Below are positions 1 to 10,600 of a stretch of DNA of 64,000 nt, piece after piece. The stretch is from Flammulina velutipes (taxonomy: Eukaryota; Basidiomycota; Agaricomycetes; Agaricales; Physalacriaceae), in contig CM022377.1 in the NCBI GenBank assembly GCA_011800155.1, positions 2,232,001 to 2,296,000 on the forward strand. Reading direction: 5' to 3'. The notes under the pieces are model-generated. The model searched no databases and had not been told where the DNA came from. It saw nothing but the letters and a program-made list of their open reading frames with translations. Each line of letters opens with the position of its first letter. Positions within the stretch are counted from its first letter, which is position 1. Position numbers and translations under genes: made by a program.

Positions 1-53
1 TTTCCCGCCTGCCCGAGCTTTTTTCCCGCTCACACGAGTATTTTCCCCGCCTA

Positions 54-344
54 CCCGCCACACACGCATTTTTGCGTGCTTCCGCAGGTGTGCACGTGGT
101 CTCCGCTCAAAGAAAGATGTATGAGTGGCTGCGGGAGCGGCATTAATATATTTCCTGCCCCCCCGGTCCTAATGCCCGCCCGCCCGCCCGACCGCTACGC
201 CACACATGAATTATGTGGGAAAGCAATGTCCCAGAGACAAATACTATTGAAGGAGGTGTATATTCGTTATAGTACTACAATAAACTACGACTATTCCCGT
301 TTCCCGCATCTTTTGGGTCGGATACGAATTGTGTGCGCCACACA
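54..344. repeat. Cluster of three CGCCACACA motifs
   Basis: The 9-mer CGCCACACA occurs at 56-64, 198-206 and 336-344, about 140 bp apart and all in this orientation, in GC-rich DNA with TTCCCGC-like runs. The third copy extends to the 11-mer TGCGCCACACA (334-344). The inverse, TGTGTGGCGCA, occurs three times at 9878-10226. A given 9-mer is expected less than once in 64 kb on both strands, so this clustering is not chance. The spacing resembles subterminal transposase-binding repeats of DNA transposons, which is inference. A GC hairpin (GCGGCGGC...GCCGCCGC) lies near 495-515. I see no gene in 1-603. Confidence 0.5.
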
Positions 345-603
345 CGGCATATTTGTATAATATGATTCGGTGCTAGCGTGAGAGCACCTCTCTTCACACG
401 CAGACTAATACGTGGTCGCCGAGCACAGTGTGGTGTACAGGAACCATTTCCCGGATTAAATTTCCCGCCCGTTTTGGGATTTTTTTCTGGCGCGCGGCGG
501 CACAGCCGCCGCGTTGACCGGCAACGCCCGGTCTTAACGGTTATTATGGATTATGGATTAATGGATTTGTGGTAGTTAATGACGAGTGGTTAATAAAGGA
601 GGA

Positions 604-1188
604 TTAAAGCATTTGGCATATGCCAGGGCACGGGATTTGAGTGTTTATATCCAGTTTGTTTGCAAAAGGCCTCACTGGGACCAACCACTGCTTTTTGGAT
701 AATATTACAGTGTGGCCTGCGATTACATCGTCCAAGACGTCCCCCGCGCCGTCCAGCAACTCCTCTGGTTGGCCATGATCCTGCAGTGGAGCATCCCGAG
801 CACTGGTGGTATCTGACACGGCAGCTCCAAAGTCGAGGGTGGTGAAATCTGCGTCCAGGTCCTCCAGCCGTACTCGCCTCCGCTTGGCCGGGCGCGAGAT
901 GAGGGGTTGCGTTGACGATTGGCCCGCATTGTCCAAGTGGTAATGAAAATCCGGAGCCTGAGGGGAGGTGTCGTCTTCGAAAACATCGAAGTGCACTCGG
1001 TTGGGGTCACGACGGTGTCCACTCTTCTTCCTCCTCCGCCTCTGACCAGTCCGCGCCGTAAAAGGGTTCGGAGCCGGGGGCAGACCGTTCTGTTCACGTA
1101 GTTGAGCGTTATACCGGCCTGCTATTGCAATCTCCTCAGGCCCGCGATAGCGCGTCCACCAGGCGTTTGTAGTCTCCGGCGCGGACAT
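604..1188 (-). CDS. AGRY-motif hypothetical protein, kit gene (left copy)
   Basis: Single open frame of about 194 residues, starting at the ATG at 1188 (MSAPETTNAW). A further upstream in-frame ATG exists but the sequence before MSAPETT looks untranslated. Near residues 15-30 it has PEEIAIAGRYNAQ, which resembles PAEYTFAGRYSSQ in the gene at 33,235-34,739, so the two are likely paralogs. Basic clusters follow (GQRRRRKKSG and KRRRVR), suggesting nuclear localisation, then an acidic stretch. No enzymatic domain is recognisable. It is much shorter than its relative at 33 kb and may be truncated at the 3' end. The function is unknown. Confidence 0.5.
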   Translation of the reverse strand: MSAPETTNAWWTRYRGPEEIAIAGRYNAQLREQNGLPPAPNPFTARTGQRRRRKKSGHRRDPNRVHFDVFEDDTSPQAPDFHYHLDNAGQSSTQPLISRPAKRRRVRLEDLDADFTTLDFGAAVSDTTSARDAPLQDHGQPEELLDGAGDVLDDVIAGHTVILSKKQWLVPVRPFANKLDINTQIPCPGICQML

Positions 1189-1514
1189 GGTGGAGGGAAG
1201 GGGAATTGTAATCAACAAGGACATGTGACACAGACCCAATTGTAATCTGATGAGATGAGATGTCAGACCTAGTCGTCACTGTTCGCCGGGAGATAAAAGC
1301 AGCGTAGTCCAGTGGAATATAGTGATGCCCAGTCATCTACGTAGTTCGGGTTCAATCCTCCTTGATGCCAAAAATGGCTGTTTCATTTTTCATTCGGAAG
1401 TTAAGCGCGTTCAAGTCAAACATTCTATGAACCAATCCAAACCTTTAGTTCGCGTGAAAGCCAGAATTAACAAAAACTAGGCATGTTGTCATTTCTATTC
1501 TACTGGGGGGTGAT

Positions 1515-2414
1515 TCACGTCATAGTACGCAAAGCTTCCACAACACTCTGAACAGCAAATGTGCGATGCACCTTCATGCCCCTAGGAGCCTGTTCGTGAC
1601 ACGTAGGGCACTCATATTTACCTCTAAAAAGCCTGTCTCGATGCGAACGGTACTCTTCGATGCACGTGGCACAGAAAGCGTGGCCACACAATGTGAAACT
1701 AAATTATAAGTCAGTCGAGGCCCTATGAGAAGAAAAAATGGAGTACAATGAGGGACGCGTATAGACGCAAAGGCACAACGCACACTCCAAAGCACGCTCA
1801 TACGTAGACACAAGCTAGAATTGCGCACCGATGAGACAGGGGGGAGTCAAGTAGGCAACGAACTCACTTCCAGACGCTCTGTAACTCCTCGCTTCGTTTC
1901 CGCCTCAATCCGCCACTCCGCACGCTCCAGTTCCTTCTTCTGGCGTGCGCCGTCACGTTCCAATCCTTCGATGCGAGCGTATAAGGTGTCCATGCACCCC
2001 ATCATGGTCGGTCTCTGAGCTGCCTTCTTTGTCGCCGCCCGCTCACGCACCAGGTCCCTCGCCTGAAGGGAAACCTGAGCTTCGAGTTCTGCAATGCGCT
2101 GTCGAAATGACTTGGTCAGCTAGGAATATCAAAAAGACAATGTGATCACGCACTTTCTTCAGAGCTGTAAGCTCAAGCTGCTTGAACACGCAAAGTTAGC
2201 AGGAATTTTCACAAGTGCCTATATGACCTGCCTTCTGCGCGGTTCCCTGGCCAGTGACCTTCGAGGTGTCTTCATTCTCTTTCTCGTCCTCCAAGCCCGT
2301 TAGATCAATGAAAATCGCCTTTGTTGAGGAGCCCGATTGGGCAGGAGCTGTTTCATCCCTCGTCGCCGTCACCATATCGACCGACGTTAGCTTGCGCTTT
2401 TTCGACGATGCCAT
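1515..2414 (-). CDS. SIM + coiled coil + C3HC4 RING protein (left copy)
   Basis: Five exons: 2228-2414, 2154-2177, 1868-2119, 1747-1814 and 1515-1698, all with GT...AG introns of about 50 bp. The product is roughly 240 residues. The N-terminus is basic (MASSKKRKL), followed by IFIDLTG, a good SUMO-interacting motif. A charged helical region reads like a coiled coil (RQRIAELEAQVS, LERAEWRIE). The C-terminus is a C3HC4 RING: ECALC, then CGHAFCATCI, then YECPTC. RING proteins with SIMs are typically SUMO-targeted ubiquitin ligases, so an E3 acting on SUMOylated nuclear proteins is inferred. The gene at 42,091-43,032 has the same architecture and an intron at the same codon, just before the CGH motif, so the two are paralogs. 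Confidence 0.75.
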
Positions 2415-3220
2415 GAGAGTCAAGATATGGGGGATCAAGGTCACGAAAGTACATCACCGAATCGCGAATCCATACCGATAAAGGTGAGCTCGGATCAGAC
2501 GATCTAACCGAAAGCATATAAGGTTGTCAAACGTCGCACAATTCACCCTGCGACATAGCCTACGTTGGCCATCTTTCTCAAAACCGCCGTTGTGAGTTTA
2601 TTCCGCCCTCACTGGATTGATATCTGAAAATTATTCAGCCACACTATAGCCGCGCAAGAAATCCATGCAAGACCAACAGCTTGTCTTACTGCCTGCTGTT
2701 GTAGTACCCCGTCCTATCGATGCATATGGACACTGGCTTGAGCTGCTCCGATGTGAGCGCCCCGTGTTAATTTACCCTGCGAGATAGTTCTGATGAACTG
2801 TTCTAGTGAGATTGGACGCCGCTTGGAAGGTACGTTGGGAAAGCTCACCCTCGACTTCATCCGGCTGTTTGACCCCGAAGCGGTACCTTACCGGTGTCGG
2901 ATGCGATGGGGAGGGTGTCGAAGTGATATGGTTGAGACATTGCACGCGAGGGCTTGATGAGACAGGTGCAGCTACTAGTTCAGCTAATGCTTAGGAAATA
3001 GATGTGATTCGGGGCTGCAACACAAAAATTTATTTGAGGTCGGAGGTGCAATTCTGGTCCTGAACGACAAGTACAAACGTAGGTCTCTTGCGGAATTTTT
3101 GCATGATTTGCGGCATCGGGGATTCCAAGTGAGCAGGCAAGTTGAGTGGCGGCACACCCGCCGCGAGAAGCCCAGCATATCGTCCCATGATCATGCGGAA
3201 ATGCCTGTGGCGTGCGGATT
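2415..3220. other. Intergenic, no gene recognised
   Basis: About 800 bp between the RING gene (start at 2414) and the next minus-strand gene. It should contain the promoter of the RING gene. The short reading frames here have no recognisable motif and no paired splice signals that would join them into a longer product. Confidence 0.4.
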
Positions 3221-3625
3221 CTATATGTGGAGAATGAGGATGACTGCAAGACGGCGCACAATGAGAGACTCACTACTGATTCCCGGGCATCCGTCTTGGG
3301 CGGGCTGGCGCAATCCACTCAGCCAGAGATGCAAAATCCGCCTTTTGTACTCGCGTGTGTTCCACCCAAGAGCGTGGTCTAACAGCTGTCGATACTCCCA
3401 CAATGCGCAAAGGCCAGCAAGACGAGCCAGATCGGCCATTGACACGACACCCATCTGGAGGAAGGCAGGACGCAGGAATCCGCCACGGATGCGCTCCAGT
3501 TCTATGTTTAGGGCGTCGATGCTGTCCGTGTGGGTAGAGCAAACAGTAGGGAGTGTAGGCAAAGGGGAGTGTGGTTGTAAATGGCAACGAATTACACTAC
3601 GAAAAAGACATTCAGATATCAGCAA
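3221..3625 (-). CDS. Small helical hypothetical protein
   Basis: An open frame with good composition from about 3560 downwards: THTDSIDALNIELERI, then GGFLRPAFLQMGV, then LARLAGLCALWEYRQLL, ending near 3221. The pattern (FL..., then a short linker, then L..LA.....W...LL) looks like the compact all-helical small proteins found repeatedly in mushroom genomes. I cannot name a family. The N-terminus is uncertain: sequence upstream of about 3570 may be intron or an additional exon (3612-3815). It lies on the minus strand like most of the neighbouring kit genes. No paralog was recognised in the right-hand block. Confidence 0.4.
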   Translation of the reverse strand: MLISECLFRSVIRCHLQPHSPLPTLPTVCSTHTDSIDALNIELERIRGGFLRPAFLQMGVVSMADLARLAGLCALWEYRQLLDHALGWNTREYKRRILHLWLSGLRQPAQDGCPGISSESLIVRRLAVILILHI

Positions 3626-4085
3626 ACACCACTGCGAGTCGAAACATTGGATACTGACAAAATAGACAGGATTGACACCCCCGAGAGCGGTTCGACACCA
3701 GAGAAACCCGTGGAATAAATATCGTTAGAGGCAGGAAGTTTGTGAGGCGGCCTGTCCATGGCGGTTTGTTGAAGAGATGCAAGGAATGATGATCATTGTA
3801 AAGGTGGATCATCATTTAATTGTGTCGCACATAATTATCTAGTGAAAGTACAGTGTCGAAGCCTCGCCGGAGCTGGCAGAGAAAAGGCATTGGCCTGTAA
3901 TTTAGGTAAACATCTTGCAGATATAGTTATTCATAGTTGGCACAGTCCGAAGGCAATTCATCCATGGGTGGGCGACTGCTCGAGTGTTTGTCTAGTGAAA
4001 ATGTCATAGGTTAGGAAGGATCACTGGTATTGATCGACGCGGCTACATCCAACCTTAAGCCTTACCATCATCCATATCCAACTCG
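3626..4085. other. Intergenic region between divergent genes
   Basis: This gap separates the minus-strand gene ending upstream near 3625 from the plus-strand gene starting at 4086, so it likely holds both promoters. An extra 5' exon of the minus-strand gene could lie at 3612-3815. No repeat or RNA gene was seen. Confidence 0.35.
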
Positions 4086-4755
4086 ATGACCTACAAAACT
4101 GCGAGAGAACGGTCTGAGGCGATCTTGGAGTCGAAGAGGGCGTACTGGAACAGGTGGGTAGACGTCCCTCATCTTAAGGTCAATCATACTCATCGCAGCG
4201 TCTGCCAGGGAACAGGTGCGGTTGCGCAAAAAGGCTAGGCAACGTTACGAGGCGAGTCGTCCAGTGGGTTGGGTGGATGGCAGAAGGAAGGCTGCCCAAG
4301 CGCGGGTACCGGTCTCCATTATTGAAGTGTGAGTTGGTTCTTGAAATCCGCTCGATACTGGCTGATTCACGTACAGAGCGACAACGAATGTTGAGCTACG
4401 TGCGGCTCTCCTCGAAATACAAGACGTGCAAGAGAAGGTTCTCCAGCATACTCATGCATCACTGCGACTATGGTCCAGCGGACTAGCGAAATCTCTCTTG
4501 GAGCGCCAGCCTGCGAGCGCCGCACGCTTGTTGGGTCGCGAAAAACGTCTCATATCTTCGCATTTCTCCAGAATCACATCGTGTCTGTCTCTCTTTGATG
4601 CCGACTCTGCGTTATACGAGCTCGCTGTTAAGATGGGTACACAAACACGAGAGGCCGAAGGCTGTCTGCTGGACCTCGAGGAAAAATTGGAGTCGGGGGA
4701 GCTGCTCAATTGTTACGTTCATCGCACACTCTACGCTGACTTGTATGCTTCATAA
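4086..4755 (+). CDS. Basic N-terminal, coiled-coil hypothetical protein (left copy)
   Basis: Three exons: 4086-4153, 4209-4328 and 4377-4755; the introns are 55 and 48 bp with GT...AG ends. The start ATG reads MTYKTARERSEAILES. The first ~45 residues are strongly basic and helical (YWNREQVRLRKKARQRYEAS), resembling a bZIP-like basic region. The rest is amphipathic helix (ELRAALLEIQDVQEK, LDLEEKLESGELL). The product is about 188 residues, likely nuclear and DNA- or RNA-binding by its charge. A similar basic-helix gene lies at 36,663-37,111, so this belongs to the recurring kit. It converges on the gene at 4789-5727 with only 33 bp between stop codons. The biochemical function is unknown. Confidence 0.6.
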
Positions 4756-4788
4756 AATGGAATCATTGATTTAGCTCTACTCCAAAGT

Positions 4789-5727
4789 CTACTCTAAGAC
4801 TTTTATGGCCATTCCAATCTTGCGCTTGCTCACGGCCGCGAAATACTCTTGACGGGCGATTTGGTATGATTTGAAGGTCTCATGAGCCTGTTTGGGAATG
4901 CCAAGCGTCTGAAGCTGGGCCTCCAGGCTACGGAAAAATGTTGAGTAGTGACGCCACATATCACCGGAGATTTACCTTGTCGCGTAGACACCCGGCTTGA
5001 GGCCCACGTAGACCGCATACCAGTGGGTCTCTGTCACACCGTCTGAGATAGGGGTCGAGGCGGTGTGATCCCATGCGCGGGGTGCTGTCCACTCGATGCG
5101 ATAGGTCACATTATTGGCTCCCTCATTGGTAGCGCGAGTCAGTCCCTGCGTGGTTGCATACTCAAATGCGGCCTGGGCAGAATGCAGAGATCGATAACCA
5201 CGATAGATGTTCGCACTGGTGCCTGATACTTGTGCTTCACATTCATCCCTACGCCAGAACATCATTATCTATGCGCGAAAACAGATACTTAGGGAACCCT
5301 ACCAATGAACATAAACTCCTGGTACGATACCCACAAAGACAACATAGGCCTTGGCGGTCTTACGCGATCGGCCACGACGGACGATGGCTCTCGAAGGAGA
5401 TGCAGGCGAGTTCAGGTGCGCTGCCTCAAACCTGGGTGACCTGATCAGTGGCGTCGCAGCATGTGGACGAAGAGATTACCAGTGAGCAGATAAGCCGTTT
5501 CTGGTCTCATAGAGAGTCTGATCCGCAATATCGCGAACAGATAGACTTTCTAGCGCATCCGTTAGCGCGTCAAAATCAGCGTCCTGCCCAGAGCTCCCGG
5601 ACCCGGAGGGCTGCACTGGGATGGGCAGCTTCTTGGGACTGGGCGGATCCAGCACGACGAGAACGGGATCGTCGTCGTCTGAGGAGTGAGTGTCAATGCG
5701 GATGGTATGCCGTTGGGGGGGTTTCAT
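4789..5727 (-). CDS. Protein with two RNase H1 N-terminal (Cauli_VI-like) domains
   Basis: Four exons, approximately 5480-5727, 5303-5440, 4976-5248 and 4789-4927, starting MKPPQRHTIRID. After a Ser/Asp-rich N-terminus, domain 1 reads AYVVFVGIVPGVYVHW, then DECEAQVSG, then NIYRGYRSLHSA; the exons join at HW|DEC. Domain 2 begins HWYAVYVGLKPGVYATR. The pattern [YV]FVG..PGVY..W..C..QV.G....Y.GF..... is the hallmark of the RNase H1 N-terminal hybrid-binding domain, also called the caulimovirus viroplasmin domain. In RNase H1 this domain binds RNA:DNA hybrids. No RNase H catalytic domain is present, so a binding-only role is inferred. The short first intron (39 bp) makes that junction uncertain. 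Confidence 0.7.
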
Positions 5728-5804
5728 GAGGAAGATCAATTGATGTTTGATACTGTGAATGCCCTTAAATATTGCTGGGGAGTGACAGGTGATACTACGA
5801 CTGC

Positions 5805-6498
5805 CTAAACCGAATCACATTTGCTATCGCGAAAAAGTGCCACCCCAAACCCAAAGAGTCCGGCCAAAATGAGGGCGACAATGTGCCCCCATTGAGCGGC
5901 AAGAATGAGCTGCCTGAGATCTCATGAGCATTCCAGTTATCCTGAGGGATGAGAGACTGAGAACTCACGGGCGACTTTCACGAGGGTAGGAGATGGCTAC
6001 ACGGCCCTCTCGACGAAGCCTGTTGAAGGCAGCTAAGGCGTCACCTTGCTTCGCGTAGCGCTTGTTTGCATAATTGCTGATTCCATGTACCATTTCAGTA
6101 GCGAGATTCCTGGAAGATAAAGGCATGAGTAAGAGAGGGACGTCGTTAGGTAGACCACTAACACGTCCAGGAAAACACCAACCATCCGACCTCGGGTCAC
6201 GGCATAGTACCCAGTACTGTCCGACACCAAGACACGAACTGGGAGAAGGTCGTGGGATGGCACGTAGGCGTACGCACGTCCAGTGCACCACGCGTAGGAG
6301 GGTTTAACATAGGCGTCGTCGGGGATACCAGGTTCAACTGCCCACGGGGAGACCTCAGCCACGGGCTGGGCAACAGCTTCATCTACAACTAGGTAAGTAT
6401 AAGTAGATGACAGCATCGCAGGTAGAACACTTACCAGGTTGTTTCTCCGTAACGACTGGGCTGGGGGATAGTTCTGGTGCGAGTGCGGTGTCGTCCAT
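5805..6498 (-). CDS. Cauli_VI-like domain protein with predicted C-terminal membrane tail
   Basis: Four exons: 6435-6498, 6163-6388, 5969-6109 and 5805-5913, each joined by 46-55 bp GT...AG introns. It starts MDDTALAPELSPSP. The middle holds a Cauli_VI/RNase H1-N-like domain: GYYAVTRGRMVGVFLDV, then EMVHGISNYANKRYAKQGDALAAF. The last exon gives a hydrophobic segment (HIVALILAGLFGFGVALF) followed by a short charged tail, which would be a tail anchor. That exon depends on a predicted splice and is less certain. The gene at 40,499-41,137 carries the same kind of domain (WYVITQGRWIGV). The head-to-head neighbour at 6685 is 187 bp away, so they probably share a promoter region. Confidence 0.65.
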
Positions 6499-6684
6499 GA
6501 TGGATTGAGGGAGGAATGAGATTCCGTATCGGGCCGAAAAGCTTTGCCAAAAAATGAAAATTGTAAAGGCGGAATAACGGCCACACGCCACATCGCGTGG
6601 TATTGAATTTGAAGATACAGACTCCAACGTGGCGGCTGGAACCTGACTTGCCCTGTTATCCTTTTTCTCCCCTCCAGTTTCGCG

Positions 6685-9621
6685 ATGACACGCACAGATA
6701 GTCCGCTGGTCGAGCACAGCAAGAATGCCAATACGACCGGCAAGGAGAATACGTCCAAGAAGCGTTCGAAGAGGAAGCTGACGAAGGAGGAACGCCTGCT
6801 ACGGAACAAGAAAGGGTGGATGGAGGGGATGCGGGAGAAAGCGCTTCAGCCGCTGGTGACCGAGTACGCTGACGCACTACTAAGTGGCTCGAAGGCGGAG
6901 AAGGTCAAAATGCGGGAGATTTTGAGCAAGTTTCATTTTTGGTTCCCCTACCCTCTGTGCGACCATGAAGAACCTCTCGAGCTGGCTCCCTACAACCCTC
7001 ACTATGTAGCACCGGAGGGGGATCTGGAGTTTGAGGCGGCAAAGGGTGCACATTTGAAGCTATACAATAAGGTGCGCGTGTCTATGTAGCCCATGTTCAT
7101 TCCGACCTGACGGCGTCCACAGCGAGTCAAGGCGTGGATTAAGGCTCGCGTCCCCAAACCGGCCACACAGGAGGCCAAAGTGAAGAGGGCGCCAACGGAG
7201 CCTTTCAACATCCTAATGGCTCGTCTGGCGAACAAGACGAAACCTCCACGCGGGCGCTCTGGTCAGCAGCAGTGGCAGAAGAACAACTGGGTTACAGGGG
7301 CAATGGTCGAGGCTGTCGTCTTGGAGGAGTGGCAGCGCGAAACGGGGGTTCGCGTGAGTGCTGGCATTATCCTTCCAGAAGGGAGCGAAGGTGATGAGGA
7401 GGGCAGAGAAGAGGGAGAAGTGGAGGGGGTGGGTCCGACGTCCTCACGCGGAGTCGAGTCGGAAGGCGACTACCCGAAGATCGACTTCATTGCAAAGGTG
7501 GCGGGCCGATTGTTCAAGGCGCTGCCCGTAGAGGAACAAGCCCGTTGGAAGGCCGATGCGCGCGAGGAGGCCAGGGTTGAGAGAGAGGCTTACGAAGCCA
7601 GCTTGCTGCTGCCTTTAGGTGGTGACGCTACCTCGCGAGCTATGTGAGAATAAGTTGTTAATTTCTGCACTTAAATCTAACCTCACCTCTAGGTGCGTCC
7701 GAAATGCGCCAGAGTTCATCAGCAAGATCAACAGGGGGATTGAAATGTCCAGCTCGTTGAGGTTGACTACGTTGGCGGCGGGTCCTATGGCTCGTAAGAA
7801 GGGTGATGTTGGATTCTTCATGTATGTACTCACTTGCTGAGGGATATATGTCGGCTGATCTGACGCATTGGCTTCAGGGTTACCACTTCAACAAACCGTG
7901 CGGCGGTCCCAGTATCATTCCAGGAATGGTACGGGGAGGAAAAAATGAACGCTTTGATGGAATCGTATAAAGAGTGGGCGCAATCATGTTTGTCGCCGGG
8001 GGAGATCGAAGAGGTCATGGGAAGCGGATCCGGGGAAGCGCACCTCGTCGAGGCCTACTCAGGAAGTCTGGGTAAGGGCTTTACGACAGACGATGGACGT
8101 GCGGAGCAAGCTCAGCCCCCAGCTTTGACGACCCGATTCGAAGCCATCTCGAATATCCAACCCACTGGGAAGCAGGTCAACGCGAGACGGACGCCTGAAC
8201 AGGAAGGCACGACGAGTAAAAAAAGTCGGAGCAAGCGGGGGAGACGCAAAGGGAGTGATGGGCGCAGTCATAAAGAAGGAGAAGCCGAAGATTCCGCCTC
8301 GACGGACAGTGACAGTGACCTCGATGACTGGAGTGAGAAATCGTCGTCTGAAGACTCCGCTATGGACAGTGACTCTTCCAACGACACAGACGGCGATGTT
8401 CCTGAGGAGGGGGGAGTCGTCGGAGTGGTAAAGCGAAAAAGGATGGAGAGGACAGAGCATAGGAAGAGGAAGAGGGCATCCCGGCACGAAGAGCCATCGC
8501 GGAAGTCATCGAGGAAGTCGAAAAACAGTTTCGCAACGACAGTCCAAGGAATGGACAAAGAGTCGTCTGGCCGTGACATGGGAGGTGAGGGGAACGGAGA
8601 TGTCGAACATACACTCCCTCGACTCCGCAATGACTCGACATCGGAAGCGCTGCCAGCTTTCGGCGGTACCCCGATGATTGACGATCCTCTCGCTCTCCCG
8701 ACGACTCCTGAACGTCTACCTACGCCTCTCCCCACGACGCCTCTCCCCACGACACCTCTCCCTACGACGCCTCTCCCTACGACGCCTCTCCCGACGACAC
8801 CTGAACGTCTCCCGACGCCTCTCCCGACGACACCTGAACGTCTCCCGACGCCTCTCCCGACGACGCCTCTCCCGACGACACCTCTCCCGACTACTCCCGA
8901 AGAAGCTTCGCGGACGTCTTTGCCAACGTCTCCGCAGACGCCTCCTAAAGACGTGCAGGATCCGAACGACATGGTACGGGATATCATCACCCGTTTATGG
9001 CCTGACGCAAGGCTGGGGTTGGAAAAAAATACTCTGCAGATAGCAAGTGGCTTGGACAGTGTGGCAGGGGTGGTGATGTGCGATAAATCAGGATTGGAAT
9101 TCTTGCTGTTGCCTTTCAATGAATTTTGGCAGGCGCCAGGGGGTGAGCGGTTGAAAGGTATCATGGAGTCGTTGATAGCGATTGAGATGATCTTCCTGGA
9201 TGGGTACGTCAGCGATACCAAGGGGAGGAAAAAGGCAGTCTTACCTGTGTCGACGAGACCTCGTGTTCTGTCAGCCTGGATTGGGAAGGGATGTTGTCGT
9301 TTGGGCCAGACGGGCGCTCCTATGCCCCGGATAGTCATAAAATCGGGGGAGTTGGAGGTATTTGTGAACATTTGGAAGATTTGGTGGACAGCGGTCCAAC
9401 CGGCGTGGCGTTCAAGGCAGGAAATGGAGGGGTGGTGGGAGCGAGAGATGTACGGTGATGATTGGCATACTTTGACCATTCCGGGCCAAAACGGACTTCT
9501 CAGTGTTGTTGCGACGCTCTCCTGGTGGGGGTCCGCGGTTTCGTTGGCTGGGGAGGGTGAAGCGGAGTGGTGGGAGGCAGTTGCGGACGTTGAGTGGATG
9601 TTGGAATCTCGTAAGACGTAA
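6685..9621 (+). CDS. Large modular kit protein (left copy)
   Basis: Four exons: 6685-7071, 7123-7643, 7693-7821 and 7878-9621, all phases compatible, giving about 925 residues. The N-terminus has a basic stretch and a helical region (KKGWMEGMREKALQPLV), then PYNPHYVAP. A second helical region holds WKADAREEARVERE. Residues ~430-560 are acidic and serine-rich with basic nuclear-type signals. A PTTPL repeat follows. The C-terminal ~200 residues are tryptophan-rich (FVNIWKIWWTAVQP, PGQNGLLSVVATLSWWG). The gene at 43,430-46,696 shares the overall order and the C-terminal W-rich pattern (WLKWWNSVQP, GLIVFLLGLFHWG), so they are paralogs. No catalytic motif is evident; a DNA-associated scaffold is only a guess. 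Confidence 0.7.
8690..8905 (+). repeat. Coding minisatellite encoding PLPTTP units
   Basis: A degenerate 15-bp repeat (CTCTCCCGACGACGC and variants) lies within the last exon of the 6685-9621 gene and encodes alternating TTPLP and TTPERLPTPLP units. It probably forms a flexible linker between the acidic middle and the W-rich C-terminal domain. The copy number is likely to vary between strains. Confidence 0.85.
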
Positions 9622-10600
9622 TATGGGCAGAGGGCTTCCGCCAATGTGTGTCGTACGTAGTTGGTTGTTTTAAGTAAGTAATCGAGGATGATGTGGCGTA
9701 AACGCGTAAGCAGTGAGGCGGAGCGAGAAGAGGCGATGAAGTGAGAACGACTCGATTGGGACACGATGAGAAGATATCGATCAAACCCTTGGCAGGTACG
9801 ATATCACATGTCGGATTGCTGGCTCTAACGGCTTTTGCCGCGCGTGGGACCGTTTACATTTTTTTCTTCAAGTCGACTGTGTGGCGCAGTATTTTTCGTC
9901 GCCAACGGAATCACATAGAGGCAAGATGGTGTATAAGCAGAGTAGCCAGTTACTGATCACAGGAAGTGTATAATATATATAGTGCCTATTGACTAGATAT
10001 ACCCACAACCTGCATTGCGAGAGTATGGAGGGTGGATTGCCGGATTGTTGTGTGGCGCATTAGCGCTGGGAGTGTTTCTAGTCGAGTGGATCGCCGGATA
10101 GGGAGACATTTATGTCGTGGATACAACATGTAACTATCCTTTGACTGAGGGTAACGGTATCCCGCTCAACGGTGATCCCCCGCCGGCAAAGAGGCCTGGC
10201 CGGATGATATAGTGATGTGTGGCGCACATTTTTAGGGACGAGTTTCGCGGTACGTGCAGTGGTGGTTGCGGTATTCTAGTGTTATGCATGATAGGACGTT
10301 CAAGGAGGGAGGGCAGCATCCGGGATCGCTGCTGGTCTAACCCAACCAACCGCTCGGCATGACGGCAAGATCATGTAGGCGACGCCGGACGGCATCTCTG
10401 ACGGGGCTTTTATCCACGGGACGAGGCGGTGCTTTTAGGGCGCGAGCGCCAGCGCGTTGATCTGTTCCCAATTGGGCATACCAGAAGGGGAATGGCGGTG
10501 TACCTGGTGGCTGTGCCGATGGGTTGTTGCCCAGATTTTGGCGGCCACATGCACCGGATACTGCCCCGGAATTTAGGCTAAATGTTACCACTATGGCTCA
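9622..10600. other. Non-coding gap upstream of KDZ fragment
   Basis: About 1 kb between the modular gene and the first recognisable KDZ exon. It contains the TGTGTGGCGCA cluster. The N-terminal cysteine-cluster part usual in KDZ transposases should lie in or before this stretch, but I could not find it in any frame. A faint resemblance near 10,500-10,590 is broken by a stop. The KDZ gene therefore looks 5'-truncated or decayed here. Confidence 0.4.
9878..10226 (+). repeat. Cluster of three TGTGTGGCGCA motifs
   Basis: The 11-mer TGTGTGGCGCA occurs exactly at 9878-9888, 10049-10059 and 10216-10226, about 170 bp apart and in one orientation, just upstream of the KDZ transposase fragment. The same 11-mer is present once in each arm of both near-palindromic elements (for example 29,824 and 38,290). 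The inverse orientation is clustered at 54-344. Candidate transposase-binding subterminal repeats or promoter sites of the KDZ gene; this is inference from clustering and position. Confidence 0.55.

Noticed and set aside
8268..9764. 498-residue minus-strand frame opposite the left modular gene
   Set aside because: It mirrors the PTTP repeats (VVGRGVV units) and lacks the exon structure and paralog support of the plus-strand gene.
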